Assembly: GCF_015351475.1 (NCBI RefSeq)
Contig: NZ_JADKPR010000011.1
Span: forward strand, 88,497-152,496
Reading direction: 5' to 3'
DNA length: 64,000 nt
Source of the DNA: Flavobacterium sp. HJJ
GTDB taxonomy: Bacteria; Bacteroidota; Bacteroidia; Flavobacteriales; Flavobacteriaceae
A program made the position numbers and the translations under genes. Position 1 is the stretch's first letter; every line of letters begins with the position of its first letter. Shown here piece by piece: positions 18,878 through 28,566 of this stretch. Below the pieces are notes generated by a model. The model did not search any database. It worked only from the letters and a program-made list of their open reading frames with translations, and was not told the origin of the DNA.

Positions 18878-19483
18878 CTATCGAATACTGTCGTGTGAAT
18901 GCGTCTGAATTCCGTCATTCCATAAAGTAAGCAGATCTGTTGCGACAGCAGCTCCGCTTCCTGCGGCGATTGCAAGCTGGCTTCTCCAGCCGGCAAGAGT
19001 TCCAACGGCATAAATACCTTCGGCGACTTTGTGATCCGTATTTTTGAGCTGGATACGCTGTTTTTCAGGTAGAGCTTTTTTGTGTGGTTCAACAAACTGC
19101 ATTAAACCTTCTATGGCAAATGTGTTGGCAGAGCCAATGCCTATTACGATATTACGGGTTTGATAGGAGTTTTTATTGGTAACAACGGTGAATTCTGGAT
19201 ATACTCCTTCGATTTTTAATATTTTTTCCTCTGGGATTTGGATAATATGAGGGTAAGTATTAGATAAATGATCAACACTTTCGATCAATAATTCTGATCC
19301 TAATTTGCCTGGAGCAATTCCATAAGCATTGTTGAAAAGTGCTTCCTGTAGTGCAGAAGTCTTCTGGTGGGTAAAAATCCCAATTTTTTTATCGGTAACA
19401 AATGCTTTTTTTTTGGCTGAACCCAATACCATCGCACATGATATTCCCGAAACGCCTCCGCCTATAATCAATACATCAAACAT
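18878..19483 (-). CDS. Reduced thioredoxin-reductase-like FAD flavoprotein
   Basis: 201 residues. FAD-binding GGGVSGISCAMVLGSAKK at the N-terminus and the C-terminal FAD site GIYAVGTLAGWRSQLAIAAGSGAAVA are those of thioredoxin reductase-like proteins. The usual NADPH domain and CxxC active site (about 110 residues) are missing, so it cannot act as a classical reductase. The coding frame is intact, so this looks like a natural short form rather than a broken gene. The stop codon lies 11 bp from the convergent lipoprotein gene. Confidence 0.78.
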   Translation of the reverse strand: MFDVLIIGGGVSGISCAMVLGSAKKKAFVTDKKIGIFTHQKTSALQEALFNNAYGIAPGKLGSELLIESVDHLSNTYPHIIQIPEEKILKIEGVYPEFTVVTNKNSYQTRNIVIGIGSANTFAIEGLMQFVEPHKKALPEKQRIQLKNTDHKVAEGIYAVGTLAGWRSQLAIAAGSGAAVATDLLTLWNDGIQTHSHDSIR

Positions 19484-19485
19484 GG

Positions 19486-19689
19486 TTATGCGTTGTCGTT
19501 CATTTTTTCAACTATTTTTTTAGACATTCTAAAAATAAGAAGAATCAATACTGCACAAAATGAAGCAACCACACCAACAAGCGCTATTACACTATCTCCT
19601 TTAAATGGATTTTGAAAATCAATTAAGGTAATATTGAAAATAAGAAGCGAAACGGCTAAAAGCACTAAGATGTTAGTGAAAATTTTCAT
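19486..19689 (-). CDS. Small two-helix membrane protein
   Basis: 67 residues with two hydrophobic segments (ILVLLAVSLLIFNITLI and VALVGVVASFCAVLILLIF) and a short charged tail. It sits 2 nt upstream of the flavoprotein gene in the same orientation, so probably co-transcribed. No family recognised. Confidence 0.65.
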   Translation of the reverse strand: MKIFTNILVLLAVSLLIFNITLIDFQNPFKGDSVIALVGVVASFCAVLILLIFRMSKKIVEKMNDNA

Positions 19690-19808
19690 AAGTTATGTTT
19701 TTGTTTTTACCGGTAAAGTTTTAATTCATAAATTATCATTTATATGTTTAAGTACAAAATAATCTCTACCAGAAAAGATTTTAGGGGGTAAATTTATAAT
19801 TTTTTTTT

Positions 19809-20387
19809 TTAGAGAAACAAACCTTTAACATTAGTGGCAAATAATTTAACAGCTATTGCTAAAAGAACTACGCCAAAGGTCTTTCTAATAACGCCAAGTC
19901 CATTTTTACCCAGCATTTTTTCAATTTTTCTGGATGATTTTAAAACAGCATAAACAATAATAATATTTAGTACGATGGCTATGATAATATTTGTGGCATG
20001 ATATTGAGATCTTAAAGAGAGCAAAGTTGTCATTGTACCTGCGCCTGCAATAAGCGGAAAAGCTATTGGTACTATAGAAGCTGAGCTTGCTTCTTCATCC
20101 CGATAAAGATGGATTCCCAAAATCATTTCCAATGCTAAAAAGAATAAAACAAAGGATCCGGCTACGGCAAAGGAATGAACATCAATGCCTATTAAGTTTA
20201 GGAATTCTTCGCCTACAAACAGAAATAGTATCATAATGAATGCCGCAACCAAAGATGCTTTTTCAGATTCAATATGACCGTGCTTGGCCCTTAATCCAAC
20301 AATAATTGGGATAGATCCTACTATATCAATTACAGCAAAAAGTACCATTCCTACAGTTACTATCTCTTTCAGATTGAAATTTATCAT
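19809..20387 (-). CDS. MarC-family integral membrane protein
   Basis: 192 residues, six membrane helices. The N-terminal VGMVLFAVIDIVGSIPIIVGL and the middle PIAFPLIAGAGTMTTLLSL are hallmark MarC/UPF0056 segments. Transport function is not established for the family, despite its name. Single gene; the 267 bp upstream hold nothing clear apart from the divergent promoter of the next gene. Confidence 0.88.
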   Translation of the reverse strand: MINFNLKEIVTVGMVLFAVIDIVGSIPIIVGLRAKHGHIESEKASLVAAFIMILFLFVGEEFLNLIGIDVHSFAVAGSFVLFFLALEMILGIHLYRDEEASSASIVPIAFPLIAGAGTMTTLLSLRSQYHATNIIIAIVLNIIIVYAVLKSSRKIEKMLGKNGLGVIRKTFGVVLLAIAVKLFATNVKGLFL

Positions 20388-20642
20388 AGTGAGAATTCTT
20401 TAATGAATAATTCGTCTAAAATGATTTGGGTTCTCAAAAATACATATTTTTTTTCTTTTTAAGGATTTTTATTGCAAAATCATCAATATTTTGTAGTGAA
20501 TGAACCGCTGTTGGCGGATTGGTGTAGTCAGGTGATAAATTCAATTAGTGTGTTTATGTAAGTAAAATTGCTGTTATGTGTTAATTTGTTTCTTTAAGCG
20601 GAGTAAGTTTAAATGTGGTTTTTTATTTCCTGAATCTTTGGT

Positions 20643-20650
20643 TACCTTTG
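20643..20650 (+). promoter_or_regulatory. -7 box TACCTTTG of the DUF3109 gene
   Basis: Matches the Bacteroidota sigma consensus TAnnTTTG exactly. The ATG is only 4 nt downstream, so a normal start site would give a leaderless or nearly leaderless mRNA. Confidence 0.6.
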
Positions 20651-20654
20651 CAAA

Positions 20655-21227
20655 ATGTTTCAGCTAGGAAAAACCATCGTATCGGAGGATATACTCCAAA
20701 AAGAATTTGTCTGTAATCTGTCTGCCTGCAAAGGGGCATGCTGTGTCGATGGCGATGCAGGAGCACCATTGAGTCTGGCCGAAACCAAGATATTAGAAGA
20801 AATTTATCCAAAAGTAAAACCATTTTTAAGAAAAGAGGGAATTGAGGCTATCGAAGCACAAGGAACATGGCTTAATGGTACGGACGGTGATCTTGAAACA
20901 CCGCTGATTGATAATAAAGATTGTGCTTATGTCATTTTTGACGGCAAAACTGCACTTTGCGGTATAGAGCAGGCTTACAATCAAGGAATAGTCGACTGGA
21001 AAAAACCTGTTTCCTGTCATTTATATCCAGTACGTGTAAAGGATTTTACCGAGTTTGCGGCTGTTAATTATGACAAATGGGATATTTGTGATGATGCCTG
21101 TTCTTTGGGCAAAGAACTCGAAGTTCCTGTGTATAAATTCGTCAAAGAAGCACTTATCCGCCGCTTTGGAAATGACTGGTATATGGAACTTGAAAAAGTT
21201 GCCGAAGACCTGAAAAAAGGTTTATAA
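20655..21227 (+). CDS. DUF3109-family cysteine-rich protein
   Basis: 190 residues. N-terminal CNLSACKGACCVDGDAG has a closely spaced Cys cluster, followed by ALCGIEQAY, VSCHLYPVR and WDICDDACSLG, giving at least eight conserved Cys that could hold Zn or an Fe-S cluster. This is the DUF3109 layout common in Bacteroidota. Function unknown. Stands alone with a promoter directly before its start. Confidence 0.85.
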   Translation: MFQLGKTIVSEDILQKEFVCNLSACKGACCVDGDAGAPLSLAETKILEEIYPKVKPFLRKEGIEAIEAQGTWLNGTDGDLETPLIDNKDCAYVIFDGKTALCGIEQAYNQGIVDWKKPVSCHLYPVRVKDFTEFAAVNYDKWDICDDACSLGKELEVPVYKFVKEALIRRFGNDWYMELEKVAEDLKKGL

Positions 21228-21487
21228 GTGTAACTCTAAAATTGTTTCTCTTTTTTTTGAAATTCCGTTATTTTATGGGAGTTTAAGCTACTTTATTTAT
21301 TTTAAAAACCTGAAAATCAATTATTTGTAATTTGTATGAAAAATATTCTTATTTTTATTTTTTGTTAAAAACTAGGAGTTATTGTGAATAAGTTTGACTT
21401 TTAATAACCGCATTATTTCACAATCTTTGTAATTCGATTTTCGCATCTATTTTCAATAAAAAAAATCAAAATAAACAACAAGATCTC

Positions 21488-22468
21488 ATGTCTAAAATAG
21501 AACCAATTTTACAGGAAAATAAAAATCGTTTCGTAATTTTTCCAATTAAGCATCATGATATTTGGGAAAGATACAAAATGATGGAAGCAAGTTTTTGGAC
21601 AGCCGAAGAAATTGATTTGTCTCAGGATTTAAATGATTGGAATAATAAGTTAAATGATGACGAACGTTATTTTATAAAACACATTTTGGCTTTTTTTGCC
21701 GCTTCAGATGGAATTGTAAATGAAAACTTAGCAGAGAATTTTGTAAATGAAGTACAATATGCCGAAGCTAAATTTTTCTATGGTTTCCAGATCATGATGG
21801 AAAATATTCACAGCGAAACCTATTCTCTTCTGATTGATACTTATGTAAAGGATGAAAACGAAAAATCGGAATTGTTTAATGCTTTGGATGTTTTTCCAGC
21901 TATCAGAAAAAAAGCGGATTGGGCATTAAAATGGATTGAGTCTGATTCTTTTGCCGAAAGGCTGATTGCTTTTGCAGCAGTAGAAGGAATTTTCTTTTCA
22001 GGAGCATTTTGTTCTATTTATTGGTTAAAGAAACGCGGCTTGATGCCAGGTTTGACATTTTCAAACGAATTAATTTCCCGTGATGAAGGTGTTCACTGTG
22101 ATTTTGCAGTTCATTTACATAATCACCATTTGGTAAATAAAGTGCCAAAAGAAAGAATAAGAAGCATTATCGTTAATGCTTTGGATATAGAAAGAGAATT
22201 TATCACCGAATCACTTCCGGTAAGTTTAATCGGAATGAATGCAGGTTTAATGACTCAATATTTAGAGTTTGTTGCCGACAGACTGTTGGTAGAATTGGGT
22301 TGTGACAGAGAATACAATGTTGCTAATCCATTTGATTTCATGGATATGATTTCACTTCAGGGAAAAACCAATTTCTTTGAGAAAAAAGTTGCCGAATATC
22401 AAAAAGCAGGGGTTAAAGTTGCCGAAGGCGGTGATTCCCAAAAAATAAGCTTCGACGCTGATTTTTAA
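21488..22468 (+). CDS. nrdB: Ribonucleoside-diphosphate reductase, small (beta) subunit
   Basis: Class I ribonucleotide reductase radical-generating subunit, 326 residues. Di-iron ligand segments are visible: [38 protein letters not shown] and the later [10 protein letters not shown]. The C-terminal tail ending SFDADF is the peptide that docks on NrdA. nrdB precedes nrdA with a 284-bp gap without a gene. The upstream region has an inverted repeat of TTATTCACAA type. Confidence 0.95.
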   Translation: MSKIEPILQENKNRFVIFPIKHHDIWERYKMMEASFWTAEEIDLSQDLNDWNNKLNDDERYFIKHILAFFAASDGIVNENLAENFVNEVQYAEAKFFYGFQIMMENIHSETYSLLIDTYVKDENEKSELFNALDVFPAIRKKADWALKWIESDSFAERLIAFAAVEGIFFSGAFCSIYWLKKRGLMPGLTFSNELISRDEGVHCDFAVHLHNHHLVNKVPKERIRSIIVNALDIEREFITESLPVSLIGMNAGLMTQYLEFVADRLLVELGCDREYNVANPFDFMDMISLQGKTNFFEKKVAEYQKAGVKVAEGGDSQKISFDADF

Positions 22469-22752
22469 AATACAATTTTGATATAAAATACGTTATAAGT
22501 ATTTGAAACGGTTAAAAAACAATAAAAGAACAATTATAATTAAATAGTTTTTTCAGATTCCCAAATCTAAAAACTAAGTTAATTCAGTCCGGTTTTTATC
22601 GGGATTTATTACGGCGTTTTGTTTCATTTCATTTTTATGCGATGAAACGAAATATCGAAGTAAGTTATGGATTGACACCGAGTAAAAAAATGAATTATGA
22701 ATTCCTACTGTTCGTAAGTCACAATTCATTCACTAAATAAATTTGATAGAGT

Positions 22753-25173
22753 ATGTACGTTGTAAAAAGAGATGGCCACAAAGAGCCTGTAATGTTTGAC
22801 AAAATTACAGAGAGAATTAAAAAGTTATGTTATGGCTTGAACGAATTGGTAGACCCGGTTAAAGTTGCCATGCGCGTTATTGAGGGATTGTATGATGGGG
22901 TTTCTACATCTGAACTGGATAATCTTGCTGCAGAAACTGCTGCTTCTATGACAATTGCTCACCCGGATTATGCACAATTGGCTGCTCGTATTGCAATATC
23001 AAATTTACATTCGAATACCAAAAAATCATTCTCGGAAACGATGAATGAAATGTATCATTACATTAACCCAAGAACCAATCAGGAATCACCATTATTAGCA
23101 GAAGAGGTTCATAAAGTGATTATGGAAAATGCCGAGTTTTTGGATTCACATATCATTTATAACAGAGATTTTAACTACGATTACTTCGGTTTTAAAACAC
23201 TGGAACGTTCCTATTTATTAAAAATAAATGGAAAAATCGTAGAGCGTCCGCAGCATATGCTGATGCGTGTTGCAGTAGGAATCCACTTAGACGATTTAAA
23301 ATCGGTTTTGGAGACTTACGACTTAATGTCCAAAAAGTATTTTACCCACGCAACTCCAACGCTGTTCAATGCTGGTACGCCAAAACCGCAGATGTCTTCT
23401 TGCTTCCTTTTGGCAATGCAGGATGATAGTATTGACGGAATTTACGATACTTTAAAACAAACCGCAAAAATTTCTCAGTCTGCAGGTGGAGTTGGACTTT
23501 CTATTCACAACGTTCGTGCGACAGGTTCTTATATCCGCGGTACAAACGGTACTTCAAACGGAATTGTGCCAATGCTGAGAGTATTCAACGATACGGCACG
23601 TTACGTAGATCAGGGAGGAGGAAAACGCAAAGGAAGTTTTGCTGTTTACATCGAAACTTGGCATGCTGATATTTTTGATTTCTTGGACTTGAAAAAGAAT
23701 ACTGGTAAAGAAGAAATGCGCGCAAGAGATTTATTCTTCGCCATGTGGACTTCCGATTTATTCATGAAACGTGTTCAGGAAGATTCTACCTGGACCTTAA
23801 TGTGTCCTAACGAATGTCCGGGCTTGTATGATGTATACGGAGAAGAATTCGAAGCTTTATATACCGATTACGAGTTTAGAGGAAAAGGCCGAAAAACTAT
23901 CAAAGCACGCGAATTATGGGAGAAAATCCTGGAATCACAAATTGAGACTGGAACGCCATATATGCTGTACAAAGATGCAGCCAACAGAAAATCTAATCAG
24001 AAAAACCTGGGTACTATTCGTTCTTCGAATTTATGTACTGAGATTTTAGAATATACATCTGCTGATGAAGTAGCCGTTTGTAATCTGGCTTCGATTTCTC
24101 TGCCAATGTTTATTGAAAACGGAAGATTCAATCACCAATTGTTATTTGATGTAACCAAACGTGTTACCCGCAACTTGAACAGAGTAATCGACAGAAACTA
24201 TTATCCTGTAAAAGAAGCTGAAAATTCCAATATGCGTCACAGACCAATCGGTCTTGGAGTGCAGGGACTGGCAGATGCTTTTATCATGCTGCGTATGCCT
24301 TTTACAAGTGATGAAGCCAAAACTTTAAATCAGGAGATATTCGAAACCCTTTATTTTGCTGCTTGTACCGCATCGATGGAAATGGCAGTTGAAGAAGGGC
24401 CTTATTCCACTTTCAAAGGATCTCCAATGTCAAACGGAGAATTCCAGCACAATCTTTGGGGATTGAAAGACGAAGAATTATCAGGAAGATGGGACTGGGC
24501 TTCGCTTAGAAAAGAAGTGGTTAAGAACGGTGTTCGTAATTCATTATTGGTTGCGCCAATGCCAACGGCTTCGACTTCTCAAATCTTGGGTAATAACGAA
24601 GCATTCGAACCATATACTTCAAATATCTATACAAGACGTGTACTGTCTGGAGAATTTATCGTGGTAAACAAACATTTATTGCACGATTTGGTAAGACTTG
24701 GATTGTGGAATGAGAACTTGAAGCAAGAAATTATGCGTCACAACGGATCGGTGCAAAGCATTGATATCATCCCGCAGGATTTGAAAGAATTGTACAAAAC
24801 CGTTTGGGAAATGTCTATGAAAGATATCATCGATATGTCCCGTCAAAGAGGATATTTCGTAGATCAGTCACAATCATTGAACTTGTTCATGCAGGATGCC
24901 AACTATTCAAAACTGACTTCAATGCACTTCTACGCTTGGCAGTCTGGATTGAAAACCGGAATGTACTATTTGAGAACCAAAGCTGCTGTTGATGCGATTA
25001 AATTCACATTAAACAACGATAAAAAACAGGAAGCCATTCCAGATTCTAAACCACAGGCAAGAGTCCTTGAAGCGGTTGAGGTCGATACTCCAATGAGCGC
25101 TGAAGAATACAGAGCAATGATTGAACTGGCTAAAAATGCTGGTCCGGAGGATTGCGAAATGTGTGGGTCATAA
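22753..25173 (+). CDS. nrdA: Ribonucleoside-diphosphate reductase, large (alpha) subunit
   Basis: Reduces ribonucleoside diphosphates to deoxy forms. 806 residues. Residues 1-90 form an ATP-cone ([17 protein letters not shown]), the overall-activity allosteric site; the core carries SSCFLLAM, the active-site NLCTEI and the [16 protein letters not shown] loop. The C-terminal CEMCGS supplies the shuttle cysteines. Complete, and paired with nrdB upstream. Followed by a good terminator. Confidence 0.96.
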   Translation: MYVVKRDGHKEPVMFDKITERIKKLCYGLNELVDPVKVAMRVIEGLYDGVSTSELDNLAAETAASMTIAHPDYAQLAARIAISNLHSNTKKSFSETMNEMYHYINPRTNQESPLLAEEVHKVIMENAEFLDSHIIYNRDFNYDYFGFKTLERSYLLKINGKIVERPQHMLMRVAVGIHLDDLKSVLETYDLMSKKYFTHATPTLFNAGTPKPQMSSCFLLAMQDDSIDGIYDTLKQTAKISQSAGGVGLSIHNVRATGSYIRGTNGTSNGIVPMLRVFNDTARYVDQGGGKRKGSFAVYIETWHADIFDFLDLKKNTGKEEMRARDLFFAMWTSDLFMKRVQEDSTWTLMCPNECPGLYDVYGEEFEALYTDYEFRGKGRKTIKARELWEKILESQIETGTPYMLYKDAANRKSNQKNLGTIRSSNLCTEILEYTSADEVAVCNLASISLPMFIENGRFNHQLLFDVTKRVTRNLNRVIDRNYYPVKEAENSNMRHRPIGLGVQGLADAFIMLRMPFTSDEAKTLNQEIFETLYFAACTASMEMAVEEGPYSTFKGSPMSNGEFQHNLWGLKDEELSGRWDWASLRKEVVKNGVRNSLLVAPMPTASTSQILGNNEAFEPYTSNIYTRRVLSGEFIVVNKHLLHDLVRLGLWNENLKQEIMRHNGSVQSIDIIPQDLKELYKTVWEMSMKDIIDMSRQRGYFVDQSQSLNLFMQDANYSKLTSMHFYAWQSGLKTGMYYLRTKAAVDAIKFTLNNDKKQEAIPDSKPQARVLEAVEVDTPMSAEEYRAMIELAKNAGPEDCEMCGS

Positions 25174-25216
25174 GTCACATTAGCATAGAACGAAGCAATC
25201 TTATAAAACTAGAAAC

Positions 25217-25254
25217 AGCCGTTCTCCTTTTATTTGAGGAGAATGGCTTTTTTA
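25217..25254 (+). terminator. nrdA terminator
   Basis: AGCCGTTCTCC at 25217-25227 pairs with GGAGAATGGCT at 25238-25248 (one G-T pair) and is followed by six T. The remaining 25255-25541 is AT-rich without a gene or recognisable repeat. Confidence 0.85.
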
Positions 25255-25541
25255 TTTAGGAGCTAATCCTGCTATTTGTTGCAATCTTTTCTATTTTAAA
25301 AAAAAATAGAAAAGGATTTCCACTGCTATCAGGGCTAGGGCATGCGGTTTCGTAATTATCATTGCGAGGGGTAATAACAAAACATTGAATTACTTATAGA
25401 TAGAAAAATATATAATCAGCATAAAAAAGTATTGTTTTTTATGTTGCAGAACGTATGACAACTTATTTAAATAATTCCAATTATAAAAAGAGTTGTTTTA
25501 GTGGTTAATTAACAGAATTTAAACATATTAATAATGAATTT

Positions 25542-26594
25542 ATGAAAGAAAATAAAAGTTATGTTATTTGGAATAATAAAGGGGGTGTGGGGAAAAGTAC
25601 TATTACATTTCATATTGCTTCAGTCTATGCTGAACTTCATCCTGAAAAAGATGTGATTGTAGTTGATATGTGTCCACAAGCAAACTCTTCTTCAATGTTA
25701 ATGGGGGGTGGTAAACAAAGTGAAAGTAAATTACAAGACTTAATTTCAAAAGAAGAACCACAATCTATCGTTGGGTATTTAACAGAAGCGACTTTGGCAG
25801 GAGATGCCGATTTGAATAAATATATTACTAAGCTGAGTGATGTCAATACCAATTTAAGTGAAAATATTTATTTAGTTGCAGGTGATGGAAATTTAGAATT
25901 AATTGCACCTTTATTATCAGAGCGTGCTGATGCTACACCATTATCGGCAAAGGATGATCCTTGGGTAAAAATACATTCAATTGTGAAAAATTTGACTGGA
26001 AAAAAATTAAATGAAGGTAGAGAGTGTACGTATTTTATTGATACAAATCCAAGTTTTTCAATCTATACACAAATTGCTATTGTTGGTGGAAGTAGTCTTT
26101 TAGTTCCAATAAATGCTGATGATTCCTCTATTTTTGCTATTACGGGCTTATTTAATTTGATTTGGGGTACTTCTAATGAGCATCCAGTTTATGGAAAGTA
26201 TACTTTTGCTTCTAAGGCCAAATCTCATAATTTGCCTTTGCCTAAAATTACTTATTTATTAGGGAATAGATTCACTCAAAAGAAAGGAGCTGCCCATGCA
26301 TTTAAAGCTTTGTCAAATGAGGCATTAAATAAAATGTATGAAGAGTACCAAAATAATCCTGATAAGTTTGAACCAAGTGAAAATGAAATAAACAATATAA
26401 GTGATTTTGAACAAAACTATAGTATAGAATTAAGGGATTTTAATAGTGCTGGAGTTGTAGCTGCTAATCAAGGTTTGCCATTGAGTAAGATGGATCAGCA
26501 CACTTATGAAGTCTACGGTGAAAAAATTCAAGTTGCTAAAGAGCAAAGAGAACTTTGTAAAAGTACTATTGAAAATTTAGTTGCAAAATTATAA
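25542..26594 (+). CDS. Orphan ParA/Soj-type ATPase
   Basis: 350 residues. Deviant Walker A NNKGGVGKST (residues 11-20, signature K13 and catalytic K18) with switch I-like VVDMCPQANSSS (D42) and FIDTNPSFS place it in the ParA/MinD group. The N-terminus starts directly with the nucleotide fold, so it lacks the N-terminal HTH of plasmid type Ia ParA. No ParB-like gene follows; instead there is a 22-bp tandem repeat array starting 354 bp downstream, between direct repeats. Two frequent readings are a plasmid/mobile element partition relic or a positioning ATPase; the sequence does not decide. Confidence 0.8.
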   Translation: MKENKSYVIWNNKGGVGKSTITFHIASVYAELHPEKDVIVVDMCPQANSSSMLMGGGKQSESKLQDLISKEEPQSIVGYLTEATLAGDADLNKYITKLSDVNTNLSENIYLVAGDGNLELIAPLLSERADATPLSAKDDPWVKIHSIVKNLTGKKLNEGRECTYFIDTNPSFSIYTQIAIVGGSSLLVPINADDSSIFAITGLFNLIWGTSNEHPVYGKYTFASKAKSHNLPLPKITYLLGNRFTQKKGAAHAFKALSNEALNKMYEEYQNNPDKFEPSENEINNISDFEQNYSIELRDFNSAGVVAANQGLPLSKMDQHTYEVYGEKIQVAKEQRELCKSTIENLVAKL

Positions 26595-26729
26595 CCCGAT
26601 AGCGCAGATTTGCAATCTGTGCCCACAAAGAGAATTCACAAAGCTACTTCATTACGGAGTAGCTTTTTGAATAAATGATGTTTTAAATGAAATACTGCTA
26701 CTAACGAGGAAGTAAATTGGAAGCTAAAT
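26595..26729 (+). repeat. ~130-bp direct repeat, copy 1, with two hairpins
   Basis: It begins immediately after the ParA stop. It contains the short palindrome CAGATTTGCAATCTG, then AAAGCTACT..AGTAGCTTT (terminator-like), then ATGATGTTTTAAATGAAATACTG and CTAACGAGGAAG. The same order recurs in the same orientation from 27204. Confidence 0.75.
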
Positions 26730-26947
26730 TTACCTTGGCAAATTGCTAGGTCATTAAGGTAAGTAATAATTTTATTTAGATTGTCGAGTTACTAACAGAG
26801 ATTATTCTCGCTAGCGCATTCGTGCCACTTGTACCCCACAAAATTAAAATTCAATACCAACTGCCTCTTTAAATTCAAAAGAGGCATTTTTTTGCTCCAA
26901 ATGTATTTAGCAATCCAGCCCATATATGCGTTAATTTACTAAAAACA

Positions 26948-27200
26948 GGTGCTTAACCATAATAATAGAGGTACTTAACACCTGTATTATTGGTGTTAAG
27001 CACCAATAGTACAGGTGCAAAACACCAATAGTATTGGTGTTTAGCCATAATAATAGAGGTGCTTATAACCAATAGTATTGGTGATTAAAGCCAATATAAC
27101 AGGTAGTTTGCACCAATAGCATTGGTGTTTAACCATAATAATAGAGGTGCTTAAGACCAATAGTACAGGTGTTTTGTACCAATATTATTGGTGATTAACC
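26948..27200. repeat. 22-bp tandem array (11 full units plus a half unit)
   Basis: Units start at 26948 and every 22 bp after it up to 27190, with no indels. Each unit is GGTG-type half (10 bp, consensus GGTGNTTAAC) followed by a 12-bp half that is either ACCAATAGTATT-like or CATAATAATAGA. Adjacent halves create the palindrome CACCAATAGTATTGGTG. 22 is not a multiple of 3 and no long ORF crosses it, so it is non-coding. The period equals about two helical turns, as in iterons or centromere-like protein-binding arrays. It sits in the 901-bp gene-free region 26595-27495. Confidence 0.85.
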
Positions 27201-27203
27201 CCG

Positions 27204-27350
27204 CCCGATAGTGCAGATTTGAAATCTGTACCCACAAAGAACATCAATAAAGCTGCTTCACTACGGAGTGGCTTTTGTTTTCGATTAAATGATGTTTTAA
27301 ATGAAATACTGGTGCTAACAAGGAAGCAAAGAAACGGTTTGAAGCTAAAT
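27204..27350 (+). repeat. ~130-bp direct repeat, copy 2
   Basis: Same block order as the copy at 26595: CCCGATAGTGCAGATTTG, hairpin AAAGCTGCT..AGTGGCTTT (pairing kept through G-U changes relative to copy 1), ATGATGTTTTAAATGAAATACTG, CTAACAAGGAAG and GAAGCTAAAT. The two copies enclose the 22-bp array. Confidence 0.75.
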
Positions 27351-27420
27351 CTCTAGCTAAAGTGTTTCGCTGGTATTTTAAATCTTCCTATGTTAAGTTT
27401 TTTAATGTAATCCGTTAATC

Positions 27421-27456
27421 AATACACGTGTGAAATAAAATTAAAATACACGTATT
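27421..27456. promoter_or_regulatory. Two near-palindromes, candidate operator of the DUF6364/PIN pair
   Basis: AATACACGTGTG at 27421 and AATACACGTATT at 27445, both near-palindromic and 24 bp apart, lie 40-75 bp before the antitoxin start. Autoregulation by the antitoxin is inferred from position only. Confidence 0.5.
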
Positions 27457-27495
27457 AAATATTATTTTTCGTAATTTTACTTAAATTTCAATATC

Positions 27496-27744
27496 ATGAA
27501 TAGTAAACTCACATTAACAATCGAACAGTCCGTAATTGAGAAGGCTAAAAAATATGCTCGCAAAAGAGAAAGAAGTCTTTCTGATTTAATTGAAAACTAT
27601 CTAAAAGCATTAACTAATGAGGAAGCTGACAAGGAAGAAGAGCTAACTCCGACAGTTAAATCTTTAAGAGGTTCGTTTAAATTACCTGAGAATTTTGATT
27701 ACAAAAAAGAACTTACAGACCGCTTATCTGATAAATATTTGTAA
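27496..27744 (+). CDS. DUF6364-type antitoxin
   Basis: 82 residues. KLTLTIEQSVIEKAKKYARKRERSLSDLIENYLKAL (residues 4-39) is a ribbon-helix-helix-like DNA-binding start as in DUF6364 proteins; the charged C-terminal half would clamp the toxin. Its stop overlaps the PIN start by 1 nt (TAATG), normal for a toxin-antitoxin operon. Confidence 0.8.
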   Translation: MNSKLTLTIEQSVIEKAKKYARKRERSLSDLIENYLKALTNEEADKEEELTPTVKSLRGSFKLPENFDYKKELTDRLSDKYL

Positions 27745-28166
27745 TGGATAAAATTTTAATTGATACGGATGTAATTCTTGATTTCTTTTTTGACCGAGAA
27801 CCATTTTCAGAAGAGGCGTCAAAAATTTTGAGTTTATGCGAAAAAGGCGAACTGTACGGCTATGTAACTCCCGTGATTATTAGCAATGTTTATTACCTTT
27901 TGCGAAAGACAGCAAAACACGAAAAGGTAATCGGGAATCTGAAAAAACTGCTAAAGATAGTAGATGTTGTTGTTATTGATAAAACTGCGGTTATAGAAGC
28001 ATTAAATTCAGATTTCAAAGATTTTGAAGATGCATTGCAAAACTATTCGGTAGAAAATAAAAATGATATTAAAGTAATAGTAACGCGTAATATTAAAGAT
28101 TATAAAATGAGTAAATTGTCAATAATGACACCTGAAACTTTTCTGAAAACAATGTCAGGAAATTAA
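27744..28166 (+). CDS. PIN-domain ribonuclease toxin (VapC-like)
   Basis: 140 residues. LIDTDVILDFFFDREPF at the N-terminus gives the first catalytic Asp, with further acidic residues at DFEDALQ near residue 95 and the NIKDYK strand near residue 118, the PIN-fold metal site. Expected to cleave RNA and be held inactive by the overlapping DUF6364 protein. Target unknown. Confidence 0.83.
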   Translation: MDKILIDTDVILDFFFDREPFSEEASKILSLCEKGELYGYVTPVIISNVYYLLRKTAKHEKVIGNLKKLLKIVDVVVIDKTAVIEALNSDFKDFEDALQNYSVENKNDIKVIVTRNIKDYKMSKLSIMTPETFLKTMSGN

Positions 28167-28266
28167 AGGAACTGATTGTGATAACAACTGTTAATATGTT
28201 AATAGTTACAATATTTAAGAGCAGCTGTAGTTATTACTTTATAAACCTGCTTTAAAATTGTATACA

Positions 28267-28566
28267 ATGACAATTGATTATGTAACCCTTACCAATACTA
28301 TTAAGGCACTTTCTGAAGCAGGAAAAGTGAAACTCATTGACAAACTATTGGATAATCTTGCGCATAATGAAATTCCAAAATCAGAAAAGCAGCAAAAGAA
28401 GAAAAATAATGCCACCAATAAATACGCTGTCGATTTAAATGATGCCGAAGTAGATGAAATCATAGAAGTGCTGCAGGAAATTCAATTGCAATTTGTTGGC
28501 GAAGATGGTGATGGAAATGATCAGGAATACTATTATTATCTGGAGCTGATAGACAGATGGGTTTAG
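28267..28566 (+). CDS. Small acidic protein of unknown function
   Basis: 99 residues from the ATG at 28267; a TTG three codons upstream is an unlikely start. The N-terminal half is helical (TIKALSEAGKVKLIDKLLDNLA), then a Lys-rich linker and a very acidic C-terminus with a run of four Tyr near the end. No family recognised. Downstream of the PIN toxin, but with a 100-bp gap. Confidence 0.55.
   Translation: MTIDYVTLTNTIKALSEAGKVKLIDKLLDNLAHNEIPKSEKQQKKKNNATNKYAVDLNDAEVDEIIEVLQEIQLQFVGEDGDGNDQEYYYYLELIDRWV

Noticed and set aside
26948..27200. CRISPR array
   Set aside because: The 22-bp units are directly adjacent with no unique spacers, and no cas genes are near.
25542..28166. Integrated plasmid or prophage
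   Set aside because: No replication, integrase, portal or tail genes and no attachment-site pair were seen; only ParA, repeats and a toxin-antitoxin pair.
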